From: Chalara sp. BL73
Lineage: Eukaryota > Ascomycota > Leotiomycetes > Helotiales
Length of the DNA stretch: 64,000 bases
NCBI GenBank assembly: GCA_918026815.1
Contig: CAKJVC010000123.1
Coordinates: 186,001-250,000, forward strand
Direction: 5' to 3'
In this document: positions 1 through 12,032 of the stretch, one piece after another
Layout: each line of letters starts with the position of its first letter
How positions within the stretch are numbered: the first letter of the stretch is position 1
Made by a program: the position numbers and the translations under genes
Notes under the pieces: model-generated
What the model saw: the letters and a program-made list of their open reading frames with translations, nothing else
Databases searched by the model: none
Told to the model about the DNA's origin: nothing

Positions 1-225
1 TACGAATATGCATTGGCAGGGTAATTTGACTCGCCTGTAAACTAGATCCTACAAAGCACAGTAATTAAGGGGTGGCAATATGACGCGTATCTGTATATAC
101 TCAGAGGAAATTGAACCGGAATGTCCCATAAAATCCGAGTATAAAGGAGGTGCACCTCTAGCCATATGTCTGTCTTGGAGCATAGAACTAGTCTTGCCAC
201 AAAGAGGACATAAAATATCTTCGAA

Positions 226-1483
226 ATGCGTCCTTTCATCCCCCTTCTATCACTGTTAGTTGCAGCTACTGGCCTGGAAATTCCTAGCTTTGCGCCACCA
301 AGTTTCGAACCCAGCACAATCGAGAACGATGGAGTAAGCCACTTCCCATTTCTAGCAGCATATCAGCTAACTTAAGCTCCTGACTGGCGTTGGACGCTAC
401 GATGTGCGCAAAACAATGGCCTGGCTTGATCCAGGTTCGCAGAATCTGAACAGGTTTGTAATCCAGCGTCCATTGGACAAAGCCATCACTAATCCGGTCA
501 TATCAAAGTTATTTCTTTCTCCTATGGTTGACACTTGTTGATGGGCGCAAATACCATGTGACACTCGCTCCCAACTTTTTTCGCGACGAAACTACAGGAA
601 TTTTCGTGTTAAATGACCTCCAAAATCTCTCGGCACCAGCACTAGCAGGAACTGCATTTGCTCCAGGTGTAGGACGTAGCGATAGCGTTTATCTCGAATC
701 GGCAATCCAAAACCTTACAAGCCCAGCTGGCGGGGACAACTACACCGACATCTATTATACGTCTGACTTCGCTGGAGTCAAAGTGGATGTGCATTTTTCA
801 CCGACAGGAAAGAATTTGTATGTTGGTGGAAGCGGCGGAGTCACCATCGCACCCTCTCCAGCTAGTGGGGACGACTATCGTCGCCTCATCCCGGGTTATT
901 CTTGGTATTGGGTATGTATGGTACTCGACTTGAGAGCACATGTTGCTGATATCCTTTTGTACAGGGAAATCCTACTATGCGTGTAGATGGCACAATCAAT
1001 GTTGAGGGAGAAGATGTAGCAATAGACTATAATCAATCCTTCGCCTTTTTTGAGCGGCAGTCGGGTACATTTTCCATCCCTGGAGGGCATGTAGGTTTCT
1101 GGCTTTATCTCTCTAACGGCGTTATGGTACACTGCTGGACCCTGGCTCCTACTCTGGAAGGTACCTTGGGCAAGCCTGCTTGGGCAACCTTATGGCATCC
1201 TAATGGTCTCCACGAAGTTGTCGAAGTGGACGCCAATTCTACAGTGTCGGATACCTGGGTCAGTCCATATAGTGGTTTGACTTATTTCAGCAAGTTCTTT
1301 CTCAGCCTCTCTACGCGCAATGCAAGTTTCAACATTGAGCAGTCAGCTCGCTTTTCGGAGGCGACGCCATCTGGAGGATATTTTGGATATAACATTACAG
1401 AGGCATATGGTCAGGGCACAGGAACATGGGAAGGAGAAGACATCACGTTTTTTGGACACGTCGAACAATTGTCCTTTTTGTAG
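226..1483 (+). CDS. Secreted lipocalin-like protein (CrtC/kievitone hydratase-like fold), 4 exons
   Basis: I model four exons: 226-333, 377-453, 509-911 and 965-1483, with donors GTAAGC, GTTTGT and GTATGT and acceptors ending AG. Joined they give 368 residues in one frame. Exon 1 begins at an ATG followed by a clear signal peptide (MRPFIPLLSLLVAATG), so the product should be secreted. The body is rich in beta-strand-like segments. The exon 3/4 join restores a YWGNPT stretch followed by a GTINVEGE-type strand, which resembles the fungal secreted family related to kievitone hydratase, AsqI and hydroxyneurosporene synthase (double lipocalin fold). Those relatives act on or bind small hydrophobic metabolites; the substrate here cannot be read from sequence. 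Several N-x-S/T sites fit secretion. The exon 2 and 3 borders are least certain, because their only support is the restored frame. Confidence 0.72.
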
Positions 1484-3370
1484 GAGGTCGCGCCTGAATG
1501 AGACCTGCTCCAATCGAGCAACCAACTTCTGTTGGCCGTTCTGATTGTACTTTTCGTCACTCCATCCTTGTATGGTTTAATCATTTCCGTTCTTCAAATC
1601 ATGTATCATATAGACATCATGGCGAACCTTTGGCCCCCATCTCCAATAGTTTCTTTAGTGCTGTATAGCTACATTTCGATGGCCTCAGGGCGGTATTATA
1701 TGGCGCGCCTTCCCCTCTTAAGACGATCAATTTTCGAGAACGGGTTCCCTGATTTGTTAGGAGAAGCTACTTATTATTACGATCTAACCATTAGATAAAC
1801 ATACTGCCTGACCATTGTGATCTGAATTTGAGGAACGTATGGCGTCATCTGAATGAGACGTAACCTGTATGTTGGCCTGAATAGGGTACAGAGCTTCTAC
1901 TTAAGAGTGTATATGGAATACTATTAGGGACAAGTATATAGCGCTATCTACGGGTTGAATAATACGCCCACGTATTGCATCAATGTTATGACTGTTGTAT
2001 ATAATGTAGCTAAGTAAACATTGTGATAAAAAGAGTGTTAATATTCTCGACCAAAGCTCATCTCTATAGGAGGGTCCCATGACCAACCGGCGCACAGGAG
2101 GATTAAAGTGACCACCTTGTGAATCCTAGGGGCGCCTAAGCAGCCTTGCCAAGGGGTTGCATCTGCTCCGACATTTTGGGTACCGGCTACCCTTTGCCGG
2201 CGCCCTCCGACGGCAATACACGGCAATTCAAATTGGAAGTGATTGCTTTCACACCCGTGGCAGATCCGGGCACGGCATCGGAGGCAGCCAGTCCGGAAGA
2301 TTGAGCAACCCAAGGGGCGGCGGACGGTAATAATGCTACCGAGGATTATTTCCTATTATTGCTCATGATGGCAATGATGATATTGACGATATTGAAGGGA
2401 AGTGGGAGTGGAGCTGAGATAAAATGGAGAGATGTGGCGGGAAAGAGTTGGGAAGGAAGGGGTGAAGGCAGGCGGGGGGGGGTCGCCACCTGCCAGAGCA
2501 ATAACGGCCAATAAACATATCCAGGAAATTATTGTAATCGGCACCCGGCAGTAAATATATTTTAGACCCGTTGTATTAAATACAGCCCGTTACCTCCTGG
2601 CTATAGCCATATGGCGTATTTCGTTCAAATTAAGTACCGTACCTATTGGATCAAAATACCATGACATGCACAGTACAGCGCAGTACGGCAACCATAAAAA
2701 TACCATACAATACCCTACGCTACTAACCTCGGTCACTTGCCCACACGTCTATCACTACATCCTCCCGCCCCGCGATACTCGAATCAACTACTAGCAACCG
2801 ATCAAGTTGCTGCAGCAATACATGCGTGGTTCGGATAGATCCGAACCTTCTGCCCGATATCTGGCCGTGGTGTATCGATGTGGGGGTATGAGCCTCATTC
2901 ATGTCATAAGCCCACCACTAGAATTAGATATACTACACTATAGAATCTTTCACATACAAACACGAGGCGGACTTGTCCTGTTTGTTCGGTGGTACTAGCG
3001 GCTGTGTACAACACGACGCGAGTAAGTGTAGTAGAAAGCAATAAGTAGTAAGTAAATGATTTTTAAAACCAAAGCGTAACTAACATCGAGTTTGTACGCA
3101 TTCGGTAGCAAATGCGAAAACTGCGAAATAAAATTGCTATGCATAAAGTACAAGCAACTAATAAATGCAATTCAAATGAATTTCCAGTTTGTATATAAAT
3201 CTGAAAAGCCCGAATCTGAATTTATTTTCTTTTTTGTGCATATGATCAAGAAATCGTTTATTCCAGTAAGTGGACTAAAGAAAGCAAGGTCTTACCTCCG
3301 TATGTCTCGGTCCTTTTCAATGCCGCGACGCCATGCCCATGGCCATTAGTATCTCCCCTAGGATGTAGGC
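1484..3370. other. No recognisable gene
   Basis: Only short, unsupported open frames occur here. One (1532-1798) is hydrophobic but has no recognisable domain. A G-rich run lies near 2473-2481. Positions 2550-3350 become AT-rich. I see no RNA gene or repeat family member that I can name. Confidence 0.5.
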
Positions 3371-4354
3371 ATGCACTCCCGTGGCATGGTTTCAAGCATC
3401 CAAGAGCGCCATAACGTCTATTTCAGAGCCGGTATATGGCTCACCTTCCCTCTCAAAACCCTACTTTGGGCCCGAAGAAAAATTGGTCACATGAGGAGAC
3501 TGGCTGTTTTTGATTTCCTGTCGTGGACATGGGTCGGGTACCATGGCGAAGTAGAATTTTTGTCTAGCCATAAAGGCTTCAACGGTCGTCACGACCTAGA
3601 AATATCGATAATGAGAGACGATGGCAGACCGACGCCATTTGCATCGCCCATGACACTAATCGGACCAGTTACACCGCTCAATCTGGACGTGCGTATCGAC
3701 AGAACGCAGGGGAAGAATTCGACTTAGACAGCTACACAATGACACAGGCAATAAAAGACCCTGCGGGGAGAGGCCATTGGCTGCTCTCTGTTTGGCAACC
3801 CTAATGACAATGGTGAGGCGACTGAATGTCTCATTGTTGAGTCACGAGCTGACGATCATGGGTAACAGAACCTTCACCCACGGACAGCGCCAGGCAAGGA
3901 TAGTGTTACCGCTATCAAAGCAAAAAGAGGGTATTTGACGCAACCCATTAGAGGCTCAGGCAATATTGACATAAATTCCAGTCTCTAATTTGATTTCGCC
4001 GAAACCGGCGCAGCATTTACTTCTGCTGTTGACCACAACGATGCCAGCTTCGAATCTATTAATGATGAAAGCGACACCCATCGAGAATTGCAACTACCTG
4101 GAAGGGCTGGTACCGGCCCAGGTGAAGATACTGACGCTTCCGCCGTTTCCGCTACTGTCAAAACCACAGAAATACAAGGCCTGGACAGTGGTAAACTCGA
4201 TGACGAGCTAGCCACTGCCCCATATAGAAATGCCTGGGTCTTCACCTGTGAATACATTTGGATTAAGAGTTACACCATTGTGTTTGTAAGAGCAACAGAT
4301 TCTTTAAGGACAAAATTTGCGAGAGTCGGTATGGAACGCTTGGATAATAGATAG
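3371..4354 (+). pseudogene. Decayed reading frame, possibly the C-terminal part of a HET-type protein
   Basis: A single plus-strand frame runs from 3371 to 4354 and is broken by only about five stops, three of them between 3725 and 3760, and the others near 3862 and 3988. The first segment contains FLSWTWVGYHGEVEF, which resembles the SWSWAGW-type motif found after the HET domain in fungal HET proteins. A later segment (CLIVESRADDHG) is compatible with the C-terminal part of such proteins. The HET core itself is not visible upstream. Either this is a decayed gene, or some stops lie in introns I could not place. The family assignment is weak; the long, nearly open frame is what the sequence shows. 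Confidence 0.35.
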
Positions 4355-5785
4355 GTTGTAGAACAGCAGGTGCAGCTAGCGGAGGTTGTACAGTAGTTTC
4401 GTACAGAGACATCGACGAGGAATAATAGCCCTTCTAAAATCAGTATTGTAATTTTACATGGGTTCACTAGACATGTAAAGTATCTGCCAAATGACCTTTC
4501 CAAATCATAAATGCTAGCAGCAAAGGATACAAGAAACCAGAATCTGGCCCGCAATATAGGAGCCTCTATGTTAAGTGTATGAATGTCACGTGCTAAGGGG
4601 TAATAAAGGGGTTCCGTAGAAGCTTCAACTCAGGCACTCACCACCTACCTCTTCGGAAAGGCGGAAAGAGCGTGGCGCGTATATTATTCCTCCTCCTAGG
4701 GCGGTCTACTCGGTCGTCTTAGCGTGGATCCGGGTTGTTCTTCATGGCCATTTCCGTGACAATAGCTGACCAGGCTTCTTCTATTCTGTTGCAGCACTCG
4801 GGCCTCAACACAGCCTTCTTACAGCCACTGTGCGTGCCCAAAATGTTGTAGAGTACCTTTTTTTTGGCATGAGAACAAGAGCCTTCATAGAGAGAACACG
4901 GCGCCTGATCTCTCGCCAGCAGGCGATACACAAACCTCTACGACTCCATACACAGATCTTCACTATGGCTTCGACTGTGAAATTGAAGCAATCCGATGTC
5001 ATAATTAGTACGGTTGTTTGTGCTTGTATCAGCTGTAGTTCGATAACCTGGGTAGATTGTCCACTGGTGTGACATTAATCATTGTCGACTTCGATGATTA
5101 TGATGTATCAGAAAGCTTGCCTCATCATATAAAGATTAGGTGGGCAGGATAGTGAGTCACTTATGTTGCTGTTATCAACTCCACTACATCTTATCGGTGT
5201 ATTCAAATGTTAATGGATGGCCCTGGTCAATATATAGCTGCGGAGGTGAAGCTGAGCTGGAAGTCGGACCTCCGATGTCAACAGTCATAAATCACAGTAC
5301 TTTCAATGCCTTTGTAGACTGGCGTCATAATCTTGTAAAGAGATTTTTCTTAACTAAGCTGCCGCCCTGGTGTATTCAAGAGTCCGACTTCTCTCCTTTC
5401 CCTGCACGCCTAGAGGAGTGCTCAACTAGCTCATCATACCACATATGCCAAAGCACGTGACCTAACATTGCCTTTGGTGAGGTTTGAGGGATTAAAAGGT
5501 CTGAGAGAAGGGGGCTTTCAGGCTGAAGTGAAAAGAAAAACTTCATAAAATATATCACGAAGAGAATCTTGACTATGGAGGACGTGGAGAGGTTAGGAAT
5601 GGAGAGCATAGATTTGGAGAGCTGTGGGAGCCAATAACCCTGGCACTGAATCCACCTTCATGCTAGGTTCTCGAAGAATCTCCAACCTCACTACGGCTCT
5701 CTAAGCTGTTTTTAGGCTGAGGGAGGAAGGCATGAACGTCAGTTTCGATACACATCTCCTCATGTCTGTCAGTATAGCCATCTTC
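4355..5785. other. No recognisable gene
   Basis: Only short overlapping frames occur. Minus-strand frames between 4719 and 5002 are cysteine-containing but lack a signal peptide and any family I know. Nothing else is supportable. Confidence 0.45.
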
Positions 5786-8600
5786 TCAGAACGGCACAAA
5801 TCTAGTAGATTGCCTTTGAGCCTCCCTCTTGAACTTCGGGTCCTGAAATATTCCGTACGTTCTTCTACAATGAGGTCCGATATTGAAATCCGTTCTCATC
5901 GGCCCCACCTTGCGAACGAGACAGGGCGCGCAAAGTTGACGACATTCGATTACTCGATCTTGGTCCTGATCTGCCTGTAGCATAATAAGATCCCCCCTTA
6001 CCATGTGGTCTGCAGTGGCCGAAAGCTCGCAATTGCAACTTGCGCAGTAAATCTGAGTTTTGGGGCCAGAGTGTTTCTGATTATGAGGTAGCCTTGCCAC
6101 GGTGGATGCAAGGTTACTCGCTTTCAGTTGTGGCCCCCCGACAAGCTCCAACAGAAAACCGAGCCCAAATTTCTCCAAGAAGTATTGGGGTGATTGCCAC
6201 GTGCCACAATGGCATTCAGAATCCCAGCAGAAATATGCATGGACTTCTTGCCAGCTCTTGAAGCGGGGATCTTTCTCGTCTAGAAACCAATCTAGGAGCT
6301 TGGCCAGGCTGTTCTGCGCCCACCCCTGATCTCCTGCCCGCTGAACATGAATATACCAATTGATTGATGAGTATTCCAGACCGGGAAAGGCTTTCAGACG
6401 TTTCTGCATTGGCCCAATCCACTTATATGTATCAGGGTTAAGAGGAATGCCCAGCCCACCGGGGATGCACTTGAAGTGATTTATCTCACTATATTTGCCG
6501 TCCGCTTCGTCCGGTTCAGATAATGGCGCGTTGAAGTCAAACATACGCAAAAATCGCACGCATTTTTCAGCCAACGCTTTTTGGCTCTCAAATTCGGATA
6601 CATATAGAGTCCCCAGCGTCTGATCGTCCTTGATTGCCGGGTCCTGGAGATATTTCTCTATAGTATAGTGGGGAAGATTGATTTCGCCAGTTCCAAGGTG
6701 GATGTTAAGGAAAGGGCCAAGGCGTTGGCAGTAACCCTCAGGGTCCCAAGGGGCGCTCTTCTTATCCATGCTGGCAGTTGTGAACTTTACAGTCACCATT
6801 GCCACAAACTCAGATACTGTCAGGCAGTAGTTCGCCTGGCAGAGCCACATGAACATCTCGCGGAACACTCCACAATTCGCGTCCCCTGAATAGCACTTTA
6901 AAATTTCGCGGAGAATTTCGCGGTAAGTATCGTCAATCTTGCAGGGAAGAGTTCTTATGGCATCCTCAATTTCTTTTACCGTGAACAGATTCGTTATTTT
7001 CTCAACATGGAGAGTTGCTTGGACAAATCTGAATCAAATGTTAGCACCCGTATAGCGTTTACAGGAGGGGGCGGGGTTCAAAGAATGTGTCATACAGCCC
7101 ATCACTCTTATCCACGATGGTTTTAACCACTGTTCTTTTTACCTCCTCGCCCATCGCTTCGCTAGCTGCCTCACCCATACTATCTACCTTGCCTTGGGCG
7201 TATGCTTCAATGTTTTCCCGAACGCCCTGTGTTGGTAAATGTACAGAAACCTGGTGATCGGATAGCTTCATCACCTCGCAGCCTGTCAGAAATATCCTGA
7301 TGTCTATTTCCTCGGTACCCTCAGGCCCGTCTTTTTTTGGCGGCTCTGAGCAGAATTGCGGCTTGTTGGCAATCTCGTCGGAGGAAATACTTCCTTTATG
7401 GGCGTCCTTTCCGCGTGACCATGAAACAAGATCTTTAAGGAACACTTTGAGCTCTGCGAAATCGATGCACTGTCGAGGCTCACATGCGTCCAGAACGAGA
7501 TAGACTGTTGATACTGTCGCCGTACGCTGCAGAAGCTTTTCTAGAAGATGATCGTACTCCTCACTTGTGGGGTGTTCCCGGCCAATGTCTGTGGCCAAGT
7601 GCAGCACATCGGCATATCCAGAGGGATCATACTGGAGTAACTGCCGGATCAGGCTGTCATGAAGACTTGCTTTGGTGTTCTTGGCTGCGTCGCGCATATC
7701 GAAGTGGTAATAGAGAACACAACTCATGGGTTTCTCTAGAGACCTCGCTCGTCGCTGGAGGTCTTCAATCACGACGGCTGAAAGAACAGACTTGCCAGAG
7801 CCCGAGGATCCTTGAAGAGAGAAACATCCGCCATATCTGGTCCATTCTTGGTATTCTGTGGATTCAAGGAGCCAACTACCTGTCTGCTCGAATCTCTGTC
7901 CCAAGAACTTAGCGAAAGATTCTCGATAAGACACGTTCAGCGGCGCGATCCATTGGAGAAGGTCTTCCAGAAAGTTAATATTCAATCTGTCTTTGATCTC
8001 GGACAGACCCCCCTCGACACGACGGATACTGAAGTAGGTGTCATGATGGTCATACCTAGATCTTACTGTCAGGCATCATGTACGACTTCATCCAGCCCCG
8101 ATATCTAGAAGACAGTTGACTTACTTCAGTTCACACAGCAGCGTAAAAGACATTAGCTTCATAACCCTCTGTATATTCTCTAAGAGCTTCTTAGCCTTTG
8201 TAGCCTTAAGAGGCCAGCGGAGGGTATCTAAAGACATATTTCGACGGATTCCGAGAAATTTCAGAGGCCAAATAAGTGCCCTATCCATTTTCCAACATTT
8301 TCCGTCCTCGGCGTCAGGACTTAGAAGGATTTCTAGCTCAGTGAGATATCCCTGGCACTGCTCAACCAATCCATTCCGACCTTGTAGTTTCTCAATACTG
8401 TGCGGCTGGATACTACCGCAATTGCTCAAGGAACTCAGGCTCTCAAGAATGCCTGTGAGAGATGAAATTTCGATATGAATGAGCTGAAGTTCTCGTGGGG
8501 CATCTTTGACTGTCTCGATCCATGCTCGGGTAAGGGAAATGACCTTATTAGATATTTGAATAACTGCAATAATACTAGCCGTGAGGGAAATTGGATCCAT
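5786..8600 (-). CDS. NLR-like STAND protein: PigL_N-type N-terminus, NACHT domain, CxxC tail (3 exons)
   Basis: Three minus-strand exons are 8600-8125, 8028-7096 and 7028-5786. Donors are GTAAGT and GTATGA and acceptors end CAG. All phases agree and give 883 residues. Residues 1 to about 160, starting MDPISLTASIIAVIQIS, match the helical N-terminal domain common in fungal NLRs (PigL_N/Fungal_N type). A NACHT NTPase follows with a P-loop GSSGSGKS near residue 230 and a Walker B segment (VYLVLDACE) near 335. The splice joins DGL to FVQATLHVE, a typical NACHT-end motif. The last roughly 400 residues show no ankyrin, WD or TPR repeats. Instead they carry CASC and CAPC pairs near residues 800-840, which could bind zinc. 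Fungal NLRs act in non-self recognition and regulated cell death; that role is inferred from the family. Confidence 0.82.
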
Positions 8601-11600
8601 GTTAGCGATGTGGCATGTTGTTTGCGGTTCTTGACTGCCTGATCCAGTGAGTCACATCTTTTTTATTGAAATACCAGCCCGGCCTTTTATATTTCTGAGA
8701 ATTGACATCCGTAATGAGCCTTCAAGGCTATGTGGCTGAATTTCTTGCTTCCATCTAAAGGGCGAGGAGCCAAATACTATGGTGCAGGCTCCTGTGAGCC
8801 TAAATGGCGGTGGCAGTGCTCGGTGTCGAAGTGGTGGCTTTAAATCTACCTAGAAAGGCTGAAACCGTGGCTGTTTAATGAGGTGTTTCTGGAACGGCAC
8901 ATCCAGCGTAGCAAAATAACAGAGCCTGTCATTATTGTTCCCCTACAGCCGCGACTGGCTACACCGGCGGTATGCCCTTTTTTAGGCGAAATTATTCTAT
9001 CTAGCTAACATTGAGTACGTCCGTGGTGGATGGTGATTGTTACGATTAGTATAACACTTGTGCCGCTTTCCCAACAATATAGTCGCCCTAAGAATATCGA
9101 CGTGGGCTAGTTTAAAAGCTCTGAGTTAGAGTTTTAATTATACAAAGACCGTACGATTACAGAGTTGTTTGGCAAAAAGCTACTAATATATATGGTTTAT
9201 ATAGCCCTGGATCCAATGCTGAATTGAGCCTGGGATTGAGGCTCAATAATACCCTTGTGCATACAGGCGTATACAAACTGTATTACGTCGACGCGGCTGG
9301 ATTATACTGCATCTGTAATTTTCCCACGTATGTGCGGAATACAGTCACTGTATTGTGGTAAACTGTAACTGTATTGTATTACAGAGCCCGTATTGTACAT
9401 GGCCACACTATTCCCCACACTGCCTTCCCCCCCTACCTTAGCCCGAGAAGTCCTAGAAGATCATTTCAAACTTAAGCGGTGGTGGTAAAATATTGAGTAG
9501 TTTGGATCTGGCCTTCGTGCTTCATTATTACAAGCCTACACCTTTTGTATGTGGTGGGTGAAATAGATGCTGCCTTAGATTTCAGAATGGCAAGTTAAGC
9601 ACTTTCTGGTATAATTGTCCGTCTAACGAGATTAGGTGTCTATTACCGCTAGGTACATCAACGAAAAAACTAAGAACGCACAATGTATTGTTACATCCTT
9701 GCGAGACAACATGTTCGAGTTGGCATCACGACTTGTTGGAGTGTATAAAGTTAATCACATGACGGAGAGCGTGATGACTAAAAATAGGGATTATATTAAT
9801 GGCTGTAATTAGCAGTTATCACGACTGGATTGTTTTTACGATGTTTAGGTTATTAGGTTATATTTGTATGTATTATGAATACCTAATGACCTTTGATGGC
9901 AGGTTCATAATTTTCGTTGAGTGTCATTGTCAAGTGCAGGAATATCACATGTTAAAGGGTTATAAGGGGTCCAGTAGAAGCTGTAGGTTTCAGCATATAA
10001 GAGACCGCCAGGAGCACGGAGGGTATAAGCAAGAGGTTCGGGGCGTGGTAGAAAGAGTAAAAAATAGTTTTTGTATCAATAGGAGTTGATTTGTGCCACA
10101 CTATTCTATCCACCTTACAGATAGTGTTACAAAAATTAAAGGGCCGGGAATGTAAAATTAAGTGGTCCTAGTATGGACAGTGGTTGATCCGTTTAATCTG
10201 GTGGGTATGCGTAAAAGGCGGAATATCAATCGGCGGTTCTGGGAGACGCACAATAAGGGGAGGGGGGATGGCGAAGAAGAGGCTAAGAGTGTGGGCGAGG
10301 TGGAGAAGCATGGTAAGAAGAGATGGCCTGAAGTGGCAGGCTATTTAGAAACTCTGTGAGGCAGCTGTAGTGAGCTGCACTATTTGCTGGAGACTTTGTA
10401 GAAGTCACATGCATTGTACCTGAGTCTTTCATAGATATGAGCGTAGTGTTCGATAAATTTTGGGAATGAGTTATCTTGTTCCACCGCTCACCTTCGGGCT
10501 GCCAGTAAGTGTCCCATATTTGAGAGCCTCTCCTGGCTGGTATCCAGGCAGAACCCTGCATTTGAAATAGTGCATCACGCAGTGTTTGAATGCCATTGCT
10601 GTGACGCATTGCAAAATTCTCGAAGGCTGTCCATATATGAGATGGCATCAATTACTGAGTAAGCTGCATTGTAGCGAAGGCTGAATTTTTACTAGTCGAA
10701 ATCGAGACTATTTGAGATTTGTTTTATTTTCAGGGTCCGGTGGGAATGTGAGGAAGTTTGTTGTGGGAACCCTGACAAGTTCTCTGCGGAATTTTGTAGG
10801 AAATTGCGCCAATGAAGGGGATTCATTATTCTGACTCAAAGTACCAACCTAATATCATCTCAAATATACATCTTCAGAGAGAATGCACTGACCTGAAGCT
10901 GACAGACAAAATGTGTAACGCAGTTCTACTACTTTTTTAAACGAGATATTGCTGTCCAGATTAAAAATGTGTCCGATCAAATAATTCTGCCACCAACCCC
11001 ACCGCTAAGACCCGTGAATTTCGCCCGAAGTATCCAACTCAGTCTGCTTTCCATAGTATCAGGCTTTGCGCTGTTCTTGCATCCAGGCGTACAAGAGTAT
11101 CTCCCCACTCCCTAGCATTTTAGCGACCCTGACCCACACCCCCGTGTTGGTCCGTGATCCCCGTGGTCCTAGCATATTCACGGTAGTCTGTGCGCCATTG
11201 TTAATGTTTCTCGATTGGGATATCTGTTGATTGACGGTTTGAAAGTATACTTAGAGGTGTCCGGTCTGTCGGATCGCTGCCAATATTGCTGGATCGCTCA
11301 TTCGATAGATTCGCAAAGTCGCTGTGAGCCTCTGCCTGGACCGTTGCTTTGTCTATGTTGTGGTCTTTTTTTTGGTGCTGTGGTTCCTCCTGCTGCTCTA
11401 GTACTCGCGCCTTGCGCCAAGCTTCTTTCTCTTACCTTTATAACTCTCGCCTGTATGATTTGCACATTCTTCGGTAGGGCGAGCCAGCCGTTGAATAACT
11501 CCAAGGACAGGGCCTCCATAGGTTTTGCCTTCCTCCTTTTGGACTCAGTCAATTCAAGATTTCAAATTTTTACTGCTTATTCATAAAGAAGGCTTCGCTT

Positions 11601-12032
11601 CGCGTTTTGTTTTCGGGTGTTGGAGCTTTAAATGTTGCGATCAACTGCTGAACTTCGGTCTTGAGATAGTAGTGTATTTGTTGTTCCTGATTTCCTCCCT
11701 GCTGCTAACAATAGGCTATTTCACCTAGAGCTGGTGAATTTTTCCGAAGCCACAGCATCATTTTGTAAACTTGAGCTGCCCACACATTGTTGCCTGCAAG
11801 GCTCGCTTCGTCAAAACGCCTGGCGGCATAAGCCACCGCCACCCTCTCTAATCCATCACATGGACAAGCCACAGCTTATCATTACTGCCTTATTTAAAAG
11901 TCTAACTAGCGTACAGCGAGAAGCTTACTATATCATTATGTCATCCAATGCTTCCCATATGCTTTCAAAAGAGAGGAATCTATATTCCAGATGCATTTGC
12001 TTCTTATTCTTTAAGTTCTCTTGAACATTATC
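8601..12032. other. Long gene-poor interval
   Basis: No supportable gene. Positions 9240-9420 contain short scattered ACTGTATT-type repeats. A minus-strand frame at 10283-10651 and frames between 11215 and 12020 have no recognisable domain. The last part is the upstream region of the membrane-HET gene and may contain its promoter and leader. Confidence 0.45.

Noticed and set aside
1532..1798. Short hydrophobic membrane protein
   Set aside because: Hydrophobicity alone is weak evidence; the frame begins without ATG and follows the end of another gene closely.
4719..5002. Small cysteine-rich minus-strand gene
   Set aside because: Two overlapping frames contain several cysteines, but neither has a signal peptide or recognisable family, and no splice model improves them.
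10283..10651. Minus-strand 122-codon gene
   Set aside because: No domain, no supporting exons and unremarkable composition; likely chance.
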